A stretch of DNA of 64,000 nucleotides from an uncultured Prevotellaceae bacterium (GCA_937877625.1 CALFJG010000072.1:1-64000); one strand, 5' to 3'; positions 1 to 8,457 are shown, numbered from the stretch's first letter. Notes: generated by a model not told the origin, from the letters alone. Numbers and translations: made by a program.

Positions 1-45
1 GTTCTCACGGCTGTAACGCGCTTCAATAATGTCTTTATAGTTCAT
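1..45 (-). CDS. N-terminal fragment of a possible nitroreductase-like protein (cut by the window edge)
   Basis: An ATG at 45 on the minus strand opens a frame reading MNYKDIIEARYSREN up to the left edge. The pattern DII-x-x-RYS-x resembles the first helix of nitroreductase-family flavoproteins, but only 15 codons are visible. The frame stays open upstream of this ATG, so the start is uncertain. Identification is tentative. Confidence 0.3.
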   Translation of the reverse strand, partial: MNYKDIIEARYSREN

Positions 46-98
46 CGGGTTGAAGTGTTTATAGGTGGGTCGCCCTAAAAGGAGACAAGCGAGGTGAT

Positions 99-227
99 GC
101 AGGCGAGCCGCCTGCCGGAGCGTACGCGGCGCGCGCGCAAGAGAATACAGGCGAGCCGCCTGCGCTCCCAGAGGGATTCGCCTTCGTTGCTATACTTACG
201 ACACAGGTATGTTTTCATTATTTCCGA
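99..227. repeat. Dispersed GC-rich palindromic repeat, family A, copy 1
   Basis: Contains the inverted repeat GCAGGCGAGCCGCCTGC at 99-115 and a second one, CAGGCGAGCCGCCTG, at 148-162 followed by CGCTCCCAG. Between them lies a run of alternating CG. The right flank (about 180-226, TTGCTATACTTACGACAC then GTTTTCATTA) is also found in copy 4 near 27605-27648. It lies just beyond the stop of the PagL-like gene. Frames translated through it are repeat artefacts, not genes. Confidence 0.75.
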
Positions 228-237
228 AACTTACATT

Positions 238-1545
238 CTACAATTGTACGCCGACAACAAACTCCGTAAGGTCGGCTTTGGTGAGATGAGCTTTCACGTT
301 CGCTCCAAGAAACAAGCCGTGGCAACGAGGTATGACGTACTTAAGTCCGATGCGCTCGTAATAAGGTTTTTCTTCATCACGCGCCGTAAACCCCATTTTG
401 CGATATAAATACACCCCGACGGACATTGAGAGTGCAAACTGATGCCACCAAGCCTCGTGCTTAGCAGCAAGGCCTACCGACCAAGGGCTGTGCCGCTCGT
501 CGCGCCCTGCGGCTTGGTCTATGGCTCGGATACGCCGTGCGGCTGAGGCATAGAAGAGGTCTATGCCCACCCCGCTTGACCACCTGCGTGCGTATCGGTA
601 CATCAAGTCGGCTTGTGCACTGAGCGAGTAGCAGACGTGGAAATGCTCTTTCCGATAATCTGTTTCAGAGGGCGGTGTAGCGTATTGGGTAAGCAGCCAT
701 TCTTCCAACAACGTCTTGCCGCCTATACCCACAGCGACAGTGGTGTACCAGCGTTTTTGGAAAGGATTGTTATGTATGGGCCTTTCGTCCGCCGTTAGGC
801 TCTTTCCTTCCGTCATCAGGTGGTGATGTCGGTGCTCCTTGGTATTGTTCTCCTTGAACACAACCCCCGCCATCGGCCCGAAAAAGTTTGCTCCCTTGTT
901 AGGACGATTGAGTGCGCCGTTGCTGTGGTGAGCGAATTCTAAGCCGACCCGCAAGCCGATAGTGGGGGCGGGAAAGTAGGTGGCGTGCGCTCCGGCTCCG
1001 AAATAGATGAGCAGACGTGAGCCAATGATTTCGTTATCTACATTGCAAAGTTTGTTATAAGGCTTATCTCCCCAACCCATACCAATGTCAATGCGATAGT
1101 CCGCCTCCCACCTACGAGAACGCCACAGCGGTCGCTCAAAAAAACCGTATAGCGTAAGTATGTCGCCCATCCTCGACTTGTAGTCCACCATCTCTGCCAT
1201 ACCCCATTCCGGCGCGGCTTCTTTCTTCATCGTCACTCCGTGGTAGCGGCCATAACGTACGCCCACTCCCAGCGTGGGAAGCCCGTAGTCGCGCGCGAAA
1301 GCATCGGCAGGTGATGTGGTGAAACGTATTTCTGCGCCAAACGTTTGCGCAGCGGTTTCGCGCAGCCACATACGCTCGTAGGCATCAATTTTAAGCACAC
1401 GTCCGAGTGCTGCATCAAAAGCCCAACCGATGCGGTAAGGGGGTATGGTGTCGGCGTTGTTCGTACCGTGCGCAGTCAAAAAAGTGGCGGCGCAAACGAA
1501 AGATAGGATACCTCTTATTATATATATACGGAGCGGCCTACTCAA
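238..1545 (-). CDS. Acyloxyacyl hydrolase / lipid A 3-O-deacylase (PagL-like) outer membrane protein
   Basis: This is a 435-residue exported protein of the acyloxyacyl hydrolase (PagL-like) family. Family members are outer-membrane beta-barrel esterases that remove an acyl chain from lipid A. A signal-like hydrophobic stretch lies near residues 8-26. The key motif is AHHSNGALNRPNKG at about 205-218, where His207 and Ser208 fit the catalytic His-Ser pair followed by the typical Asn/Pro/Asn-Gly run. The C-terminal half (about 250-435) alternates polar and aromatic residues like more barrel strands, so the protein is longer than proteobacterial PagL but close to Bacteroidales homologues. The start used is TTG at 1545, chosen because no ATG precedes the signal sequence. 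Substrate is inferred from the family. Confidence 0.75.
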   Translation of the reverse strand: MSRPLRIYIIRGILSFVCAATFLTAHGTNNADTIPPYRIGWAFDAALGRVLKIDAYERMWLRETAAQTFGAEIRFTTSPADAFARDYGLPTLGVGVRYGRYHGVTMKKEAAPEWGMAEMVDYKSRMGDILTLYGFFERPLWRSRRWEADYRIDIGMGWGDKPYNKLCNVDNEIIGSRLLIYFGAGAHATYFPAPTIGLRVGLEFAHHSNGALNRPNKGANFFGPMAGVVFKENNTKEHRHHHLMTEGKSLTADERPIHNNPFQKRWYTTVAVGIGGKTLLEEWLLTQYATPPSETDYRKEHFHVCYSLSAQADLMYRYARRWSSGVGIDLFYASAARRIRAIDQAAGRDERHSPWSVGLAAKHEAWWHQFALSMSVGVYLYRKMGFTARDEEKPYYERIGLKYVIPRCHGLFLGANVKAHLTKADLTEFVVGVQL

Positions 1546-1976
1546 AATCTATAAGGTGGGATAAAATCTGTATTTTGTAGGGTCGGGAGTGTGGGCATCA
1601 TTTGTTCCAACGAGCGCGAAGCAGCCCAAAGCCTCCCCGCCTCCACTTTCAAAGTGCTTTGTAAGTCATTCGTTAAATCACGGCAAAATTGTAAAAAAAA
1701 AGAAAAAGCCAAAAAAGAAATCCTGCTTTTGGTTAAATACAGGCGTGTTCTAATCATTCGCCTTGTCAGATTTCTGAACATTTGCGTCAAGCCGGAAGTT
1801 TTATGTAACGCTTGGCAAACGTTGTTTAATGATGTGAAAGATGTGAATTAAAAGGGTACAGCGGTATGCCTATCCACAGTAAAAGAATGATTTTTGTGTA
1901 AAATGACAAAAAAATTCCTAAGTATTCGTCAACAAACACTACTTTTGCTCATTAGATTTAAGTAATTATCCTTTTT
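1546..1976. other. Intergenic region between divergent genes
   Basis: No gene is recognised here. It holds a 25-base segment (1753-1777, ATCATTCGCCTTGTCAGA and on) that recurs almost unchanged at 18547-18571, and the promoter-like element at 1940-1947. Short open frames in this stretch have no family resemblance and are not called. Confidence 0.5.
1940..1947 (+). promoter_or_regulatory. Bacteroidota -7 element (TACTTTTG) for the gene at 1977
   Basis: TACTTTTG matches TAnnTTTG and lies about 30 bases before the ATG. No clear TTTG sits at the expected -33 distance. Confidence 0.5.
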
Positions 1977-2576
1977 ATGAACGACCAAAAGAATACGCTT
2001 CCCCCTCCGGTTGATACAGCTAAATCTGAAACGTCAGCAAATCCTATGTCCACACCACCACCTATTCCTCAGAAACGTGTGGCAGAAGAGAGTTCCTTTC
2101 GTCGCGTGTTGCGCTACACTGTAAGTATAGTGTTGCTGGTAGCGGCTTTGATAGGCATTGTCACGCTCTATACTTTTGTTCATGATGTATTGATGGACGA
2201 GCAAAACACCGTAGAGACAGGCGACATCCACCTGCAACAATACGTAATCAATCAGCCGCCCGTGGACACTCGCCGCTCCCACGTTCGTATGAAGCCGGGC
2301 TCACATCCCGAGGCGGGCTACATAGCCGATGAGAGCGTGCTCATACGTGAGCGCGAGGAGGACGCGCGTTTCCGCGAACAAAACGGGCAGCATACTACTG
2401 AGGGGACACAAAAACCGTCTCAGACCGATAAACCGCGTCGCGAGGAGTCGGCCCGCTCAGAAACATTGCCAACACCTGCTACCTCCGAGCATACTACGTC
2501 AGCTACAACGCCTGTCACGCCTCCCACACAGTCGCAGCACAGCGAGACAGTGTCAAGTCCGGTATCTTTAGAATAG
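1977..2576 (+). CDS. Single-pass membrane protein with Pro/Thr-rich tail, function unknown
   Basis: A 199-residue protein. The first 40 residues are Pro/Ser/Thr-rich and presumably cytoplasmic. One strongly hydrophobic segment follows at about residues 45-68, then a hydrophilic region rich in Glu, Arg, Thr and Ser, probably periplasmic and disordered. No catalytic motif is visible. It has its own promoter-like element and lies 23 bases before the GH92 mannosidase, so the two are probably co-transcribed. The topology suggests an anchor or scaffold, but I do not recognise the family. Confidence 0.6.
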   Translation: MNDQKNTLPPPVDTAKSETSANPMSTPPPIPQKRVAEESSFRRVLRYTVSIVLLVAALIGIVTLYTFVHDVLMDEQNTVETGDIHLQQYVINQPPVDTRRSHVRMKPGSHPEAGYIADESVLIREREEDARFREQNGQHTTEGTQKPSQTDKPRREESARSETLPTPATSEHTTSATTPVTPPTQSQHSETVSSPVSLE

Positions 2577-2599
2577 TACTTTTATAGGTCTTTTCTCTT

Positions 2600-4756
2600 A
2601 TGAAACACACGTTAGCAATACTATTTTTCTGTGCGAGCCTAACAGGTTTTGCACAGATCGGGTATGTCAACCCGCTCATCGGCTCTGGTGGCCACGGACA
2701 CGTTTTTGTTGGAGCTAATGTGCCATTCGGTATGGTGCAACTCGGGCCTACGAGTGTGCCGCAGCGTTGGGATTGGTGCTCGGGCTATCATCAGAGCGAC
2801 TCTACCGTAATCGGCTTCTCCCACACCCATTTGAGTGGCACCGGCATCGGCGATTTGTTCGACATTACGTTGATGCCCGTGGTAGGCGAAGTGACCTACG
2901 CACGCGGCGAAGAGGGCAAGGAAGGCAGCGGGCTATGGAGCTACAGCCTCAAACAGAGAGAGGTGGTACAGCCCGGGTATTATAAAACGTATTTGACGCG
3001 TTACGGCATTCAGGCAGAACTAACAGCTATGGAGCGTGTGGGTGTACACCGCTACACCTTTCCACAGAGCGAAGCCGCTGGCATAGTCATCGACCTTGAA
3101 AACGGCGGATGTTGGGACAAAACCACACAGAGTTATATGGAGGTGGTGGACAGCAATACCATTATGGGCTATCGCTATTCCACGGGGTGGGCAAAACGCC
3201 AGAAGATTTATTTTGTGTTGGAAACAGAAAAACCATTTCGCTCGGCAGAGCGTTATGGCGACCATTATATGCGTTTAGGCTTTTCCACCACCGAAGGCGA
3301 AGAGATACACGTCAGTGTGGCACTCTCGCCCACGTCAATGAGCGATGCGTTGAAGAATTATCGTTTGAGTGGCGCCTGGCCCTGCCACGAGCGTTTCGAC
3401 ATGGTCAAGAACTATGCCCAAGATGCCTGGAACGAAGCGTTGCAGCGTATTAGTATTGAAACACCCGATGAACGTGTGAAGCGTGTCTTCTATACAGCAC
3501 TTTACCACACAATGTTCGCTCCTATAGATTTTAGTAACGAAGACGGCACTTATCTCGGTCAGAACGGCAACGTACGCAAGAGTGAGGGCGGCAACTATAC
3601 CATTCTTTCGCTTTGGGACACCTACCGCGCCGCTCATCCTCTTATGACACTTATTCAGCACGACCGCTATAGTAGCATCATTCGCTCTATGCTTGATATA
3701 TACCACCAACAAGGAAAACTTCCTGTTTGGCATTTGATGGACAACGAAACAGATTGTATGGTAGGTAATCCTGGTGTGTGTGTCGTGGCAGATGCTGTGC
3801 TTAAAGACGTGCCCGGCATAGATGCCGAGGAGGCCTATGCCGCCCTACGTGCCAGTGTGATGCTTGATGAGCGTGGGTTGAAAGCGTATCGCGAGCGTGG
3901 CTATATAGCCATAGAAGACGGTAACGAAAACGTGTCGCGCACGCTCGAATATGCCCTTGCCGATTGGTCTGTGGCGCAGGTGGCGAAAAAACTTGGAAAA
4001 CAAGAAGACTATGCGTATTTCTCGCAACGGGCACTTTCTTATCGTAATGTCATCGACCGTACAAGCCGTTTTGCTCGCGGACGCCATAGCGACGGAACGT
4101 GGCGTACGCCGTTCGACCCTTTCTACTCGTCTCACGAACAAGACGACAACACCGAGGGCAATGCTTGGCAATACACCTGGCTCGTGCCGCACGATGTTGG
4201 CGGATTGGTGGAACTCCTCGGCGGACGCGATGCCTTCTTGCAAAAGTTGGATAGTTTCTTTGTGGTAGAAGGCGATCTCGGAGCTACGGCCTCGCCCGAT
4301 ATTAGCGGACTTATCGGACAATATGCGCACGGCAACGAACCCAGCCATCATATCATCTATTTCTATACGATGCTCGGGCGTCCGTGGCAAACAGCCGACC
4401 TTGTACATCGTGTTCTAAGCGAGCTCTATAGCGACACCGCCGACGGACTTAGCGGAAACGAGGATGTCGGCCAAATGTCGGCATGGTATGTTCTTTCCAC
4501 CCTCGGACTTTATCAAGTGGAACCCGCCGGTGGACGCTATATCATTGGCGTGCCTAACGTAGATCGTGCTACGCTCTGTGTGCGCGGTGGCACATTTACA
4601 ATAGAGGCACGCAACCGCAGCGAGAAAAACCGCTATGTGCAGCGTGTTTTATTGAATGGTAAGCCGCTCAAGCAGTACTGGGTGGACTTCGCCGAGATAG
4701 AAAGAGGCGGAATCCTTGTCTTTGAGATGGGAAGCACGAAGAAGAAGTGGTATTAA
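2600..4756 (+). CDS. GH92 family alpha-mannosidase, exported
   Basis: A 718-residue glycoside hydrolase of family 92. These calcium-dependent exo-alpha-mannosidases (often alpha-1,2) of Bacteroidota trim mannose from host or yeast N-glycans. A Sec signal peptide covers residues 1-18. The family landmark near residues 24-50 is present (YVNPLIGSGG, then VPFGMVQLGP), followed by a DWCSGYH segment and SHTHLSGTG. The C-terminal catalytic (alpha/alpha)6 domain shows NAWQYTWLVPHD and SGNEDVGQMSAWYVLS with ordinary spacing, and the length is normal for the family. It lacks a lipobox, so it should be periplasmic. The upstream membrane protein is 23 bases away. No SusCD pair is nearby, so this is not a complete polysaccharide utilisation locus. 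Confidence 0.92.
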   Translation: MKHTLAILFFCASLTGFAQIGYVNPLIGSGGHGHVFVGANVPFGMVQLGPTSVPQRWDWCSGYHQSDSTVIGFSHTHLSGTGIGDLFDITLMPVVGEVTYARGEEGKEGSGLWSYSLKQREVVQPGYYKTYLTRYGIQAELTAMERVGVHRYTFPQSEAAGIVIDLENGGCWDKTTQSYMEVVDSNTIMGYRYSTGWAKRQKIYFVLETEKPFRSAERYGDHYMRLGFSTTEGEEIHVSVALSPTSMSDALKNYRLSGAWPCHERFDMVKNYAQDAWNEALQRISIETPDERVKRVFYTALYHTMFAPIDFSNEDGTYLGQNGNVRKSEGGNYTILSLWDTYRAAHPLMTLIQHDRYSSIIRSMLDIYHQQGKLPVWHLMDNETDCMVGNPGVCVVADAVLKDVPGIDAEEAYAALRASVMLDERGLKAYRERGYIAIEDGNENVSRTLEYALADWSVAQVAKKLGKQEDYAYFSQRALSYRNVIDRTSRFARGRHSDGTWRTPFDPFYSSHEQDDNTEGNAWQYTWLVPHDVGGLVELLGGRDAFLQKLDSFFVVEGDLGATASPDISGLIGQYAHGNEPSHHIIYFYTMLGRPWQTADLVHRVLSELYSDTADGLSGNEDVGQMSAWYVLSTLGLYQVEPAGGRYIIGVPNVDRATLCVRGGTFTIEARNRSEKNRYVQRVLLNGKPLKQYWVDFAEIERGGILVFEMGSTKKKWY

Positions 4757-4888
4757 AGATGGGTTCTATTCATTCCCACGGTTAGGTTTGACATAGATGG
4801 GGCTTTAACCGTTTGTCATCTTTATGGCTCTTGTTGCTTCATTCTGTAAGTTTCATCTTGATTAATAGTTAGCACTTATAGGTTCGTT

Positions 4889-5617
4889 ATGTGGCTCTCT
4901 CGCACACGAATGCTTTTTGGCAGTGAAGCCTTAGAACGATTAAAAAAGGCTCGCGTAGCGGTGCTGGGCATCGGTGGCGTGGGCGGTTATGTCGTAGAAG
5001 TATTAGCGCGTAGCGGCGTGGGGGAGCTACATTTGTTTGATAATGACGTGGTGGCCGAGACGAATCTGAACCGCCAGATTGTAGCCTTGCGGAGTACACT
5101 TGGTAAATATAAAACCGATGTTTCCGCATCGCGCGTAGCAGATATCAATCCCAGTTGTTGCATTAAGACGTTTCACCTTTTCTATACGCCGCAGAATGCC
5201 GACCAAATAGACCTTAGCCAATACGATTATGTTGCAGACTGCGTGGACACCGTGGCAGCAAAGGCAGAACTCATACGTCGTTGCACGTCGCTTGGTGTGC
5301 CAATAATTAGTAGTATGGGTGCTGGTGCTAAGACTGATGCGACAGCCTTTCGTGTGGGCGACTTGAGTAAGACGAAAGTCGATCCGCTCGCAAAAGCCCT
5401 TCGTCGCAAACTCGCTGCCGAAGGCATACGCCACGCCAAGTGCGTGTGGAGTGAAGAACAGCCGGTTCCTCTTCACCCTGAAACATTCGTAAATTGTGAG
5501 ACGAAGCACAGCGGACGCCCCGTTCCCGCCAGCAACGCTTTCGTCCCCGCCACAGCAGGTCTTATTATAGGAGGAGAAATTGTTAAAGACCTCATAGGCA
5601 ATACAGTAAAACGGTAA
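4889..5617 (+). CDS. tcdA: tRNA threonylcarbamoyladenosine dehydratase
   Basis: A 242-residue E1-like enzyme (ThiF/MoeB fold) of the TcdA/CsdL family. In the family it uses ATP to cyclise t6A37 of ANN-decoding tRNAs to ct6A. Visible features are the nucleotide-binding loop GIGGVGG at residues 27-33, the acidic patch LFDNDVV, the NLNRQI segment typical of E1 enzymes near residue 58, and the DCVDTVAAK helix. The C-terminal GGEIVKDLIG also fits. The length matches the family (about 240-270). It stands alone, followed by a repeat-rich spacer. Confidence 0.9.
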   Translation: MWLSRTRMLFGSEALERLKKARVAVLGIGGVGGYVVEVLARSGVGELHLFDNDVVAETNLNRQIVALRSTLGKYKTDVSASRVADINPSCCIKTFHLFYTPQNADQIDLSQYDYVADCVDTVAAKAELIRRCTSLGVPIISSMGAGAKTDATAFRVGDLSKTKVDPLAKALRRKLAAEGIRHAKCVWSEEQPVPLHPETFVNCETKHSGRPVPASNAFVPATAGLIIGGEIVKDLIGNTVKR

Positions 5618-5650
5618 TTAGAATCATCGGTGTACGCTAAACGTTTGTCG

Positions 5651-5724
5651 TTGACAGACTTTTTCTCGCCAAGGCAAGGCTGAAACACGCTTTGCTTTGC
5701 TCTTATGGCTTAACGCAAAAGTTT
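5651..5724. repeat. Dispersed intergenic repeat, family B, copy 1
   Basis: This roughly 75-base segment after tcdA (GACAGACTTTTTCTCGCC, AAGGC, then TTATGGCTTAACGCAAAAG) aligns with 21616-21690 downstream of the endonuclease/phosphatase-fold gene. Both copies are in the same orientation and sit just beyond a plus-strand stop codon. Confidence 0.6.
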
Positions 5725-5727
5725 AGG

Positions 5728-5870
5728 CTTCGGAAGTCGTGTAAAAGCCCTGTTAGGACGGCAAGCTACCAGCCCGGGGCTGATGGCTATAGCCCTTTCA
5801 GGACAAGCAGGCGAGCCGCCTGCCGGAGCTGCCGGAGCGCACGCGGCTCACGTGCAAAAATGATGCAGGC
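5728..5870. repeat. Dispersed GC-rich palindromic repeat, family A, copy 2
   Basis: Begins with CTTCGGAAGTCGTGTAAAAG, shared with copy 4. It continues through GGCTATAGCC (shared with copy 3) to the inverted repeat GCAGGCGAGCCGCCTGC at 5807-5823, and ends with a variant hairpin GCAGGCAAGAATGCCTGC followed by CGCTCC. This is the fullest copy in the window and defines an element of about 140 bases. Confidence 0.75.
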
Positions 5871-5895
5871 AAGAATGCCTGCGCTCCGAGCGTCC

Positions 5896-5940
5896 GACCG
5901 TGTTTAAACTTAGTCGGATTGATTTTGAAATCAATCCGAC
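5896..5940. repeat. Palindromic AT-rich repeat, family C, copy 1
   Basis: Positions 5913-5940 form a palindrome with two 13-base arms (GTCGGATTGATTT and AAATCAATCCGAC) around TG. The left flank CCGACCGTGTTTAAACTTAGTC is the reverse complement of the right flank of the triple palindrome at 40585-40676, so these are two copies in opposite orientation. Confidence 0.7.
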
Positions 5941-6136
5941 CACGATTAAAACTCCGTCCGACCACGTTTTTCCTGTTTCCCGCTTTTGCCCTCCTCAAGT
6001 CGATGATACGGTTATACTATAGTTCGTGTGTTTTTCCCTATCGGGGTTGGGCATCGTAAACAGAGGGAAAAGTTCGGACTGCTGCGGTTTTTCATACATT
6101 TTCTCTCCTATCAGAAAGTCATATAAAAATAAGCTG

Positions 6137-6144
6137 TACTTTTG
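6137..6144 (+). promoter_or_regulatory. -7 element TACTTTTG for the ferritin-like gene
   Basis: TACTTTTG matches the Bacteroidota -7 consensus and lies 46 bases before the ATG at 6191. The -33 half is not obvious. Confidence 0.5.
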
Positions 6145-6190
6145 CCCTCAAGAGTATCATCTTGTTTAACAATTAAAAACGAAAACAACT

Positions 6191-6652
6191 ATGACTAAAG
6201 AAGAAGCTTTGAAACAGTTTGCCAAACTTGGTGCTGTATGGTTTGGAAACAGTAAGCAACATTTTGCTTTCTCTGCCTACTGCCGTTTGCAGGGCTGGAA
6301 CAAGCTGGCCGACAAGTGGAAAGAAGAGGCTGAAGAAGAATGGGAAGAGGCCGAGGAGGTTCTCAACCGCTTGGTTGAACTCGGTTGCAAGCCCGCCGAC
6401 TTGCAGGAAGCGATGAAAACGATAGAATTCCCGTTCTACGACGACCCGAAGCAACAGATAGAAACGGACTATCAACCCGATGGTGTCAGTATCCTTAGCG
6501 AGTTGGCCAACGCTTTCAAGGATGACTATCCCACACAGAAATTGATTCAAAAATGGATTGACGATGAGAAGAGCCACATGGCCTGGGAAGCACAATACTT
6601 GAACTATATTGATAAGCTGGGCTACGAAAATTTCCTCGCCGCTATGATGTAA
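6191..6652 (+). CDS. Ferritin-like diiron-domain protein
   Basis: A 153-residue all-helical protein resembling ferritin-like/bacterioferritin-type four-helix bundles. Candidate metal ligands are His24 on helix 1, the Glu cluster at 44-55 on helix 2, and an ExxH pair (Glu126, His129) on the last long helix; these are typical of diiron carboxylate proteins. There is no signal peptide, so it is cytosolic. It has its own promoter and is followed 27 bases later by a tiny winged-helix gene, with a ZIP metal transporter and glutathione peroxidase downstream. That neighbourhood suits iron storage or oxidative defence (inference). The exact subfamily is not identified. Confidence 0.65.
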   Translation: MTKEEALKQFAKLGAVWFGNSKQHFAFSAYCRLQGWNKLADKWKEEAEEEWEEAEEVLNRLVELGCKPADLQEAMKTIEFPFYDDPKQQIETDYQPDGVSILSELANAFKDDYPTQKLIQKWIDDEKSHMAWEAQYLNYIDKLGYENFLAAMM

Positions 6653-6679
6653 AAAGGGCGAAAAGATATCGCTAACACT

Positions 6680-6853
6680 ATGAAAGAGCAAGTATTACAG
6701 GCAATGCGCTCGGCGGGGAAGCCGGTTTCGGCGGGCGACGTTACAAAGGCTCTCGGAGCCGACCGCAAGGAAGTTGATAAGGCTTTCGCCGAGTTGAAGA
6801 AGGAGGGTGCCATTGTGTCTCCCGTTCGCTGCAAGTGGCAACCCACAACGTAA
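6680..6853 (+). CDS. Small winged-helix DNA-binding-like protein (57 residues)
   Basis: An ATG at 6680 opens a 57-codon frame ending in TAA at 6851-6853. The translation (MKEQVLQAMRSAGKPVSAGD and on) looks like a minimal helix-turn-helix with wing: helix 1 (EQVLQAMRSA), the conserved GKPVSAGDV turn, recognition helix (DRKEVDKAFAELKKEG), and a strand/wing (IVSPVRCKWQ). It is 27 bases after the ferritin-like gene, so probably in its operon. It may be a regulator or a nucleic-acid-binding accessory; the family is not known to me. Confidence 0.7.
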   Translation: MKEQVLQAMRSAGKPVSAGDVTKALGADRKEVDKAFAELKKEGAIVSPVRCKWQPTT

Positions 6854-7019
6854 GTTTTTTCTTAGCGAAGCCCCCCTTTTGGCAGACGTTTTGAGCATTT
6901 ACACATCGCAGGATTGTGTATTTGCTCCGTCTGTATAATAAATGTGTAGCTTTTTTACCCGCTGGACGGCTGGCAAAACTTTTTTCAACGTAGCCTAAAG
7001 AGGCTTCAACAAAGCATAA

Positions 7020-7805
7020 ATGGCACTCCTTATCGGCCTACTCATTCCATTATTGGGTACTATGCTCGGATCGGCATTCGTCTTCTTTATGCGAGAAGAA
7101 ATGTCGTCACGCCTGCAAAAGACGCTGCTCGGTTTTGCCTCCGGCGTAATGGTGGCCGCGTCGGTTTGGTCGCTGCTTATCCCTGCAATGGAAATAACGG
7201 CGCAGCAGGAGCAGAGCCCGGTATGGTCTGTCGTGCCAGCGAGCATCGGTTTCCTGTTGGGGGTGGGCTTCCTCCTGCTGATAGACGAGCTAACCCCACA
7301 CTTGCACATAAAAACCGATAAGCCAGAGGGTCTTCGTGCACATCTTTCTCGTACAACGATGCTCGCTTTGGCGGTGACGATCCACAACCTGCCCGAGGGT
7401 ATGGCAGTAGGTGTGGTATTCGCCGGAGCTGAAGACGGCGCAGCAGGGCTCTCGTTAGCAAGTACGTTCGCCGTGTCCGTCGGCATCGCTATTCAGAACG
7501 TGCCAGAGGGAGCGATTATCTCTATGCCCCTGCGTGCAGCCGGGAACAGTAAATGGCGCTCATTTCTCATCGGTAGTTTGAGCGGTGTCGTAGAGCCGCT
7601 CGGCGGGCTACTCATCATTCTGCTGGCCTCACTAATCACATTCGCCCTACCCTATCTATTGGCTTTTGCGGCAGGAGCTATGTTCTATGTGGTAGTGGAG
7701 GAATTGATACCCGAAGCCAGCCAAGGCGAGCACTCTAACCTCAGCACCATCGGCTTTGCCGTCGGTTTTGTGCTAATGATGGTGCTGGATGTAGTGATGC
7801 AATAG
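7020..7805 (+). CDS. ZIP family divalent metal transporter
   Basis: A 261-residue inner-membrane protein with about eight hydrophobic segments. It belongs to the ZIP (ZupT-like) family, which brings Zn2+ and other divalent metals into the cytosol. The two signature metal-binding helices are clear: HNLPEG at residues 122-127 (helix 4) and NVPEG at 160-164 (helix 5), and a later VVEELIPE motif also fits. Length is standard. Metal specificity cannot be read from the sequence. Glutathione peroxidase starts 28 bases downstream, so the two may be co-expressed. Confidence 0.88.
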   Translation: MALLIGLLIPLLGTMLGSAFVFFMREEMSSRLQKTLLGFASGVMVAASVWSLLIPAMEITAQQEQSPVWSVVPASIGFLLGVGFLLLIDELTPHLHIKTDKPEGLRAHLSRTTMLALAVTIHNLPEGMAVGVVFAGAEDGAAGLSLASTFAVSVGIAIQNVPEGAIISMPLRAAGNSKWRSFLIGSLSGVVEPLGGLLIILLASLITFALPYLLAFAAGAMFYVVVEELIPEASQGEHSNLSTIGFAVGFVLMMVLDVVMQ

Positions 7806-7833
7806 AAACAGAACTGTTAACAAAGAACAAACT

Positions 7834-8382
7834 ATGAAAAACATTTATGATTTCAAGGCACTAACGAGCCGAGGAAAAGAGATAGACTTCAAAGACTTCG
7901 AAGGTAAGGTGTTGCTTATCGTCAACACCGCCAGCAAGTGTGGTTTTACACCCCAGTTTGAAGCCCTTGAAGCACTGAACCAAAAGTATAAGGACAAGGG
8001 ACTCGTCATCATCGGCTTCCCCTGCAACCAGTTCAAAGAGCAGGATCCCGGCAACGACACGCAAATAGAGGAGTTCTGCCAACTAAACTACGGCGTGACG
8101 TTCCAGATTATGAAAAAGCACGATGTCAACGGTTCCGATGCCCTTCCTCTTTACGAGTATTTGAAGGCTCAGGCTCCCACAGAGGAGTATAAAGGCCTGA
8201 AAGCAAAAGCTACACATGTTCTGCTCAAGAAACTCAGCACGAGTGTTGAGAAAGACAGTGACATCCTGTGGAACTTCACCAAATTCCTTATTTCAAAAGA
8301 CGGAAAGACCATACATCGCTACGCACCTACCACAGCCCCGAAGGACTTTGAGAAAGATATAGAGGCTATGCTTGCTGAATAA
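7834..8382 (+). CDS. Glutathione peroxidase-type thiol peroxidase
   Basis: A 182-residue thioredoxin-fold peroxidase of the glutathione peroxidase family, Cys type rather than selenocysteine. The catalytic tetrad is visible: Cys36 in NTASKCGFTP, Gln66 in FPCNQF, and Trp146-Asn147 in ILWNFTKF. A second Cys at 64 and Cys82 could act as resolving residues. Bacterial members usually take electrons from thioredoxin rather than glutathione (family knowledge). There is no signal peptide, so it is cytosolic. It lies 28 bases after the ZIP gene, and a family A repeat follows the stop. Confidence 0.9.
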   Translation: MKNIYDFKALTSRGKEIDFKDFEGKVLLIVNTASKCGFTPQFEALEALNQKYKDKGLVIIGFPCNQFKEQDPGNDTQIEEFCQLNYGVTFQIMKKHDVNGSDALPLYEYLKAQAPTEEYKGLKAKATHVLLKKLSTSVEKDSDILWNFTKFLISKDGKTIHRYAPTTAPKDFEKDIEAMLAE

Positions 8383-8457
8383 GTAAGTGAAAAGCTTTCA
8401 GCCGTCGAAATGCGTTTGCCCTTACGGGCGCAATACAGCAGTGCGCCTGACAGACCT

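Noticed and set aside
94..408. Open frames through the family A repeats (also 5692-5907 and 8387-8653)
   Set aside because: The translations (QASRLRSQ-type) simply follow the palindromic repeat and overlap other genes; no domain, start context or conservation is visible.
2600..4756. A polysaccharide utilisation locus around the GH92 enzyme
   Set aside because: No SusC/SusD pair, sigma/anti-sigma or hybrid two-component gene is near it.
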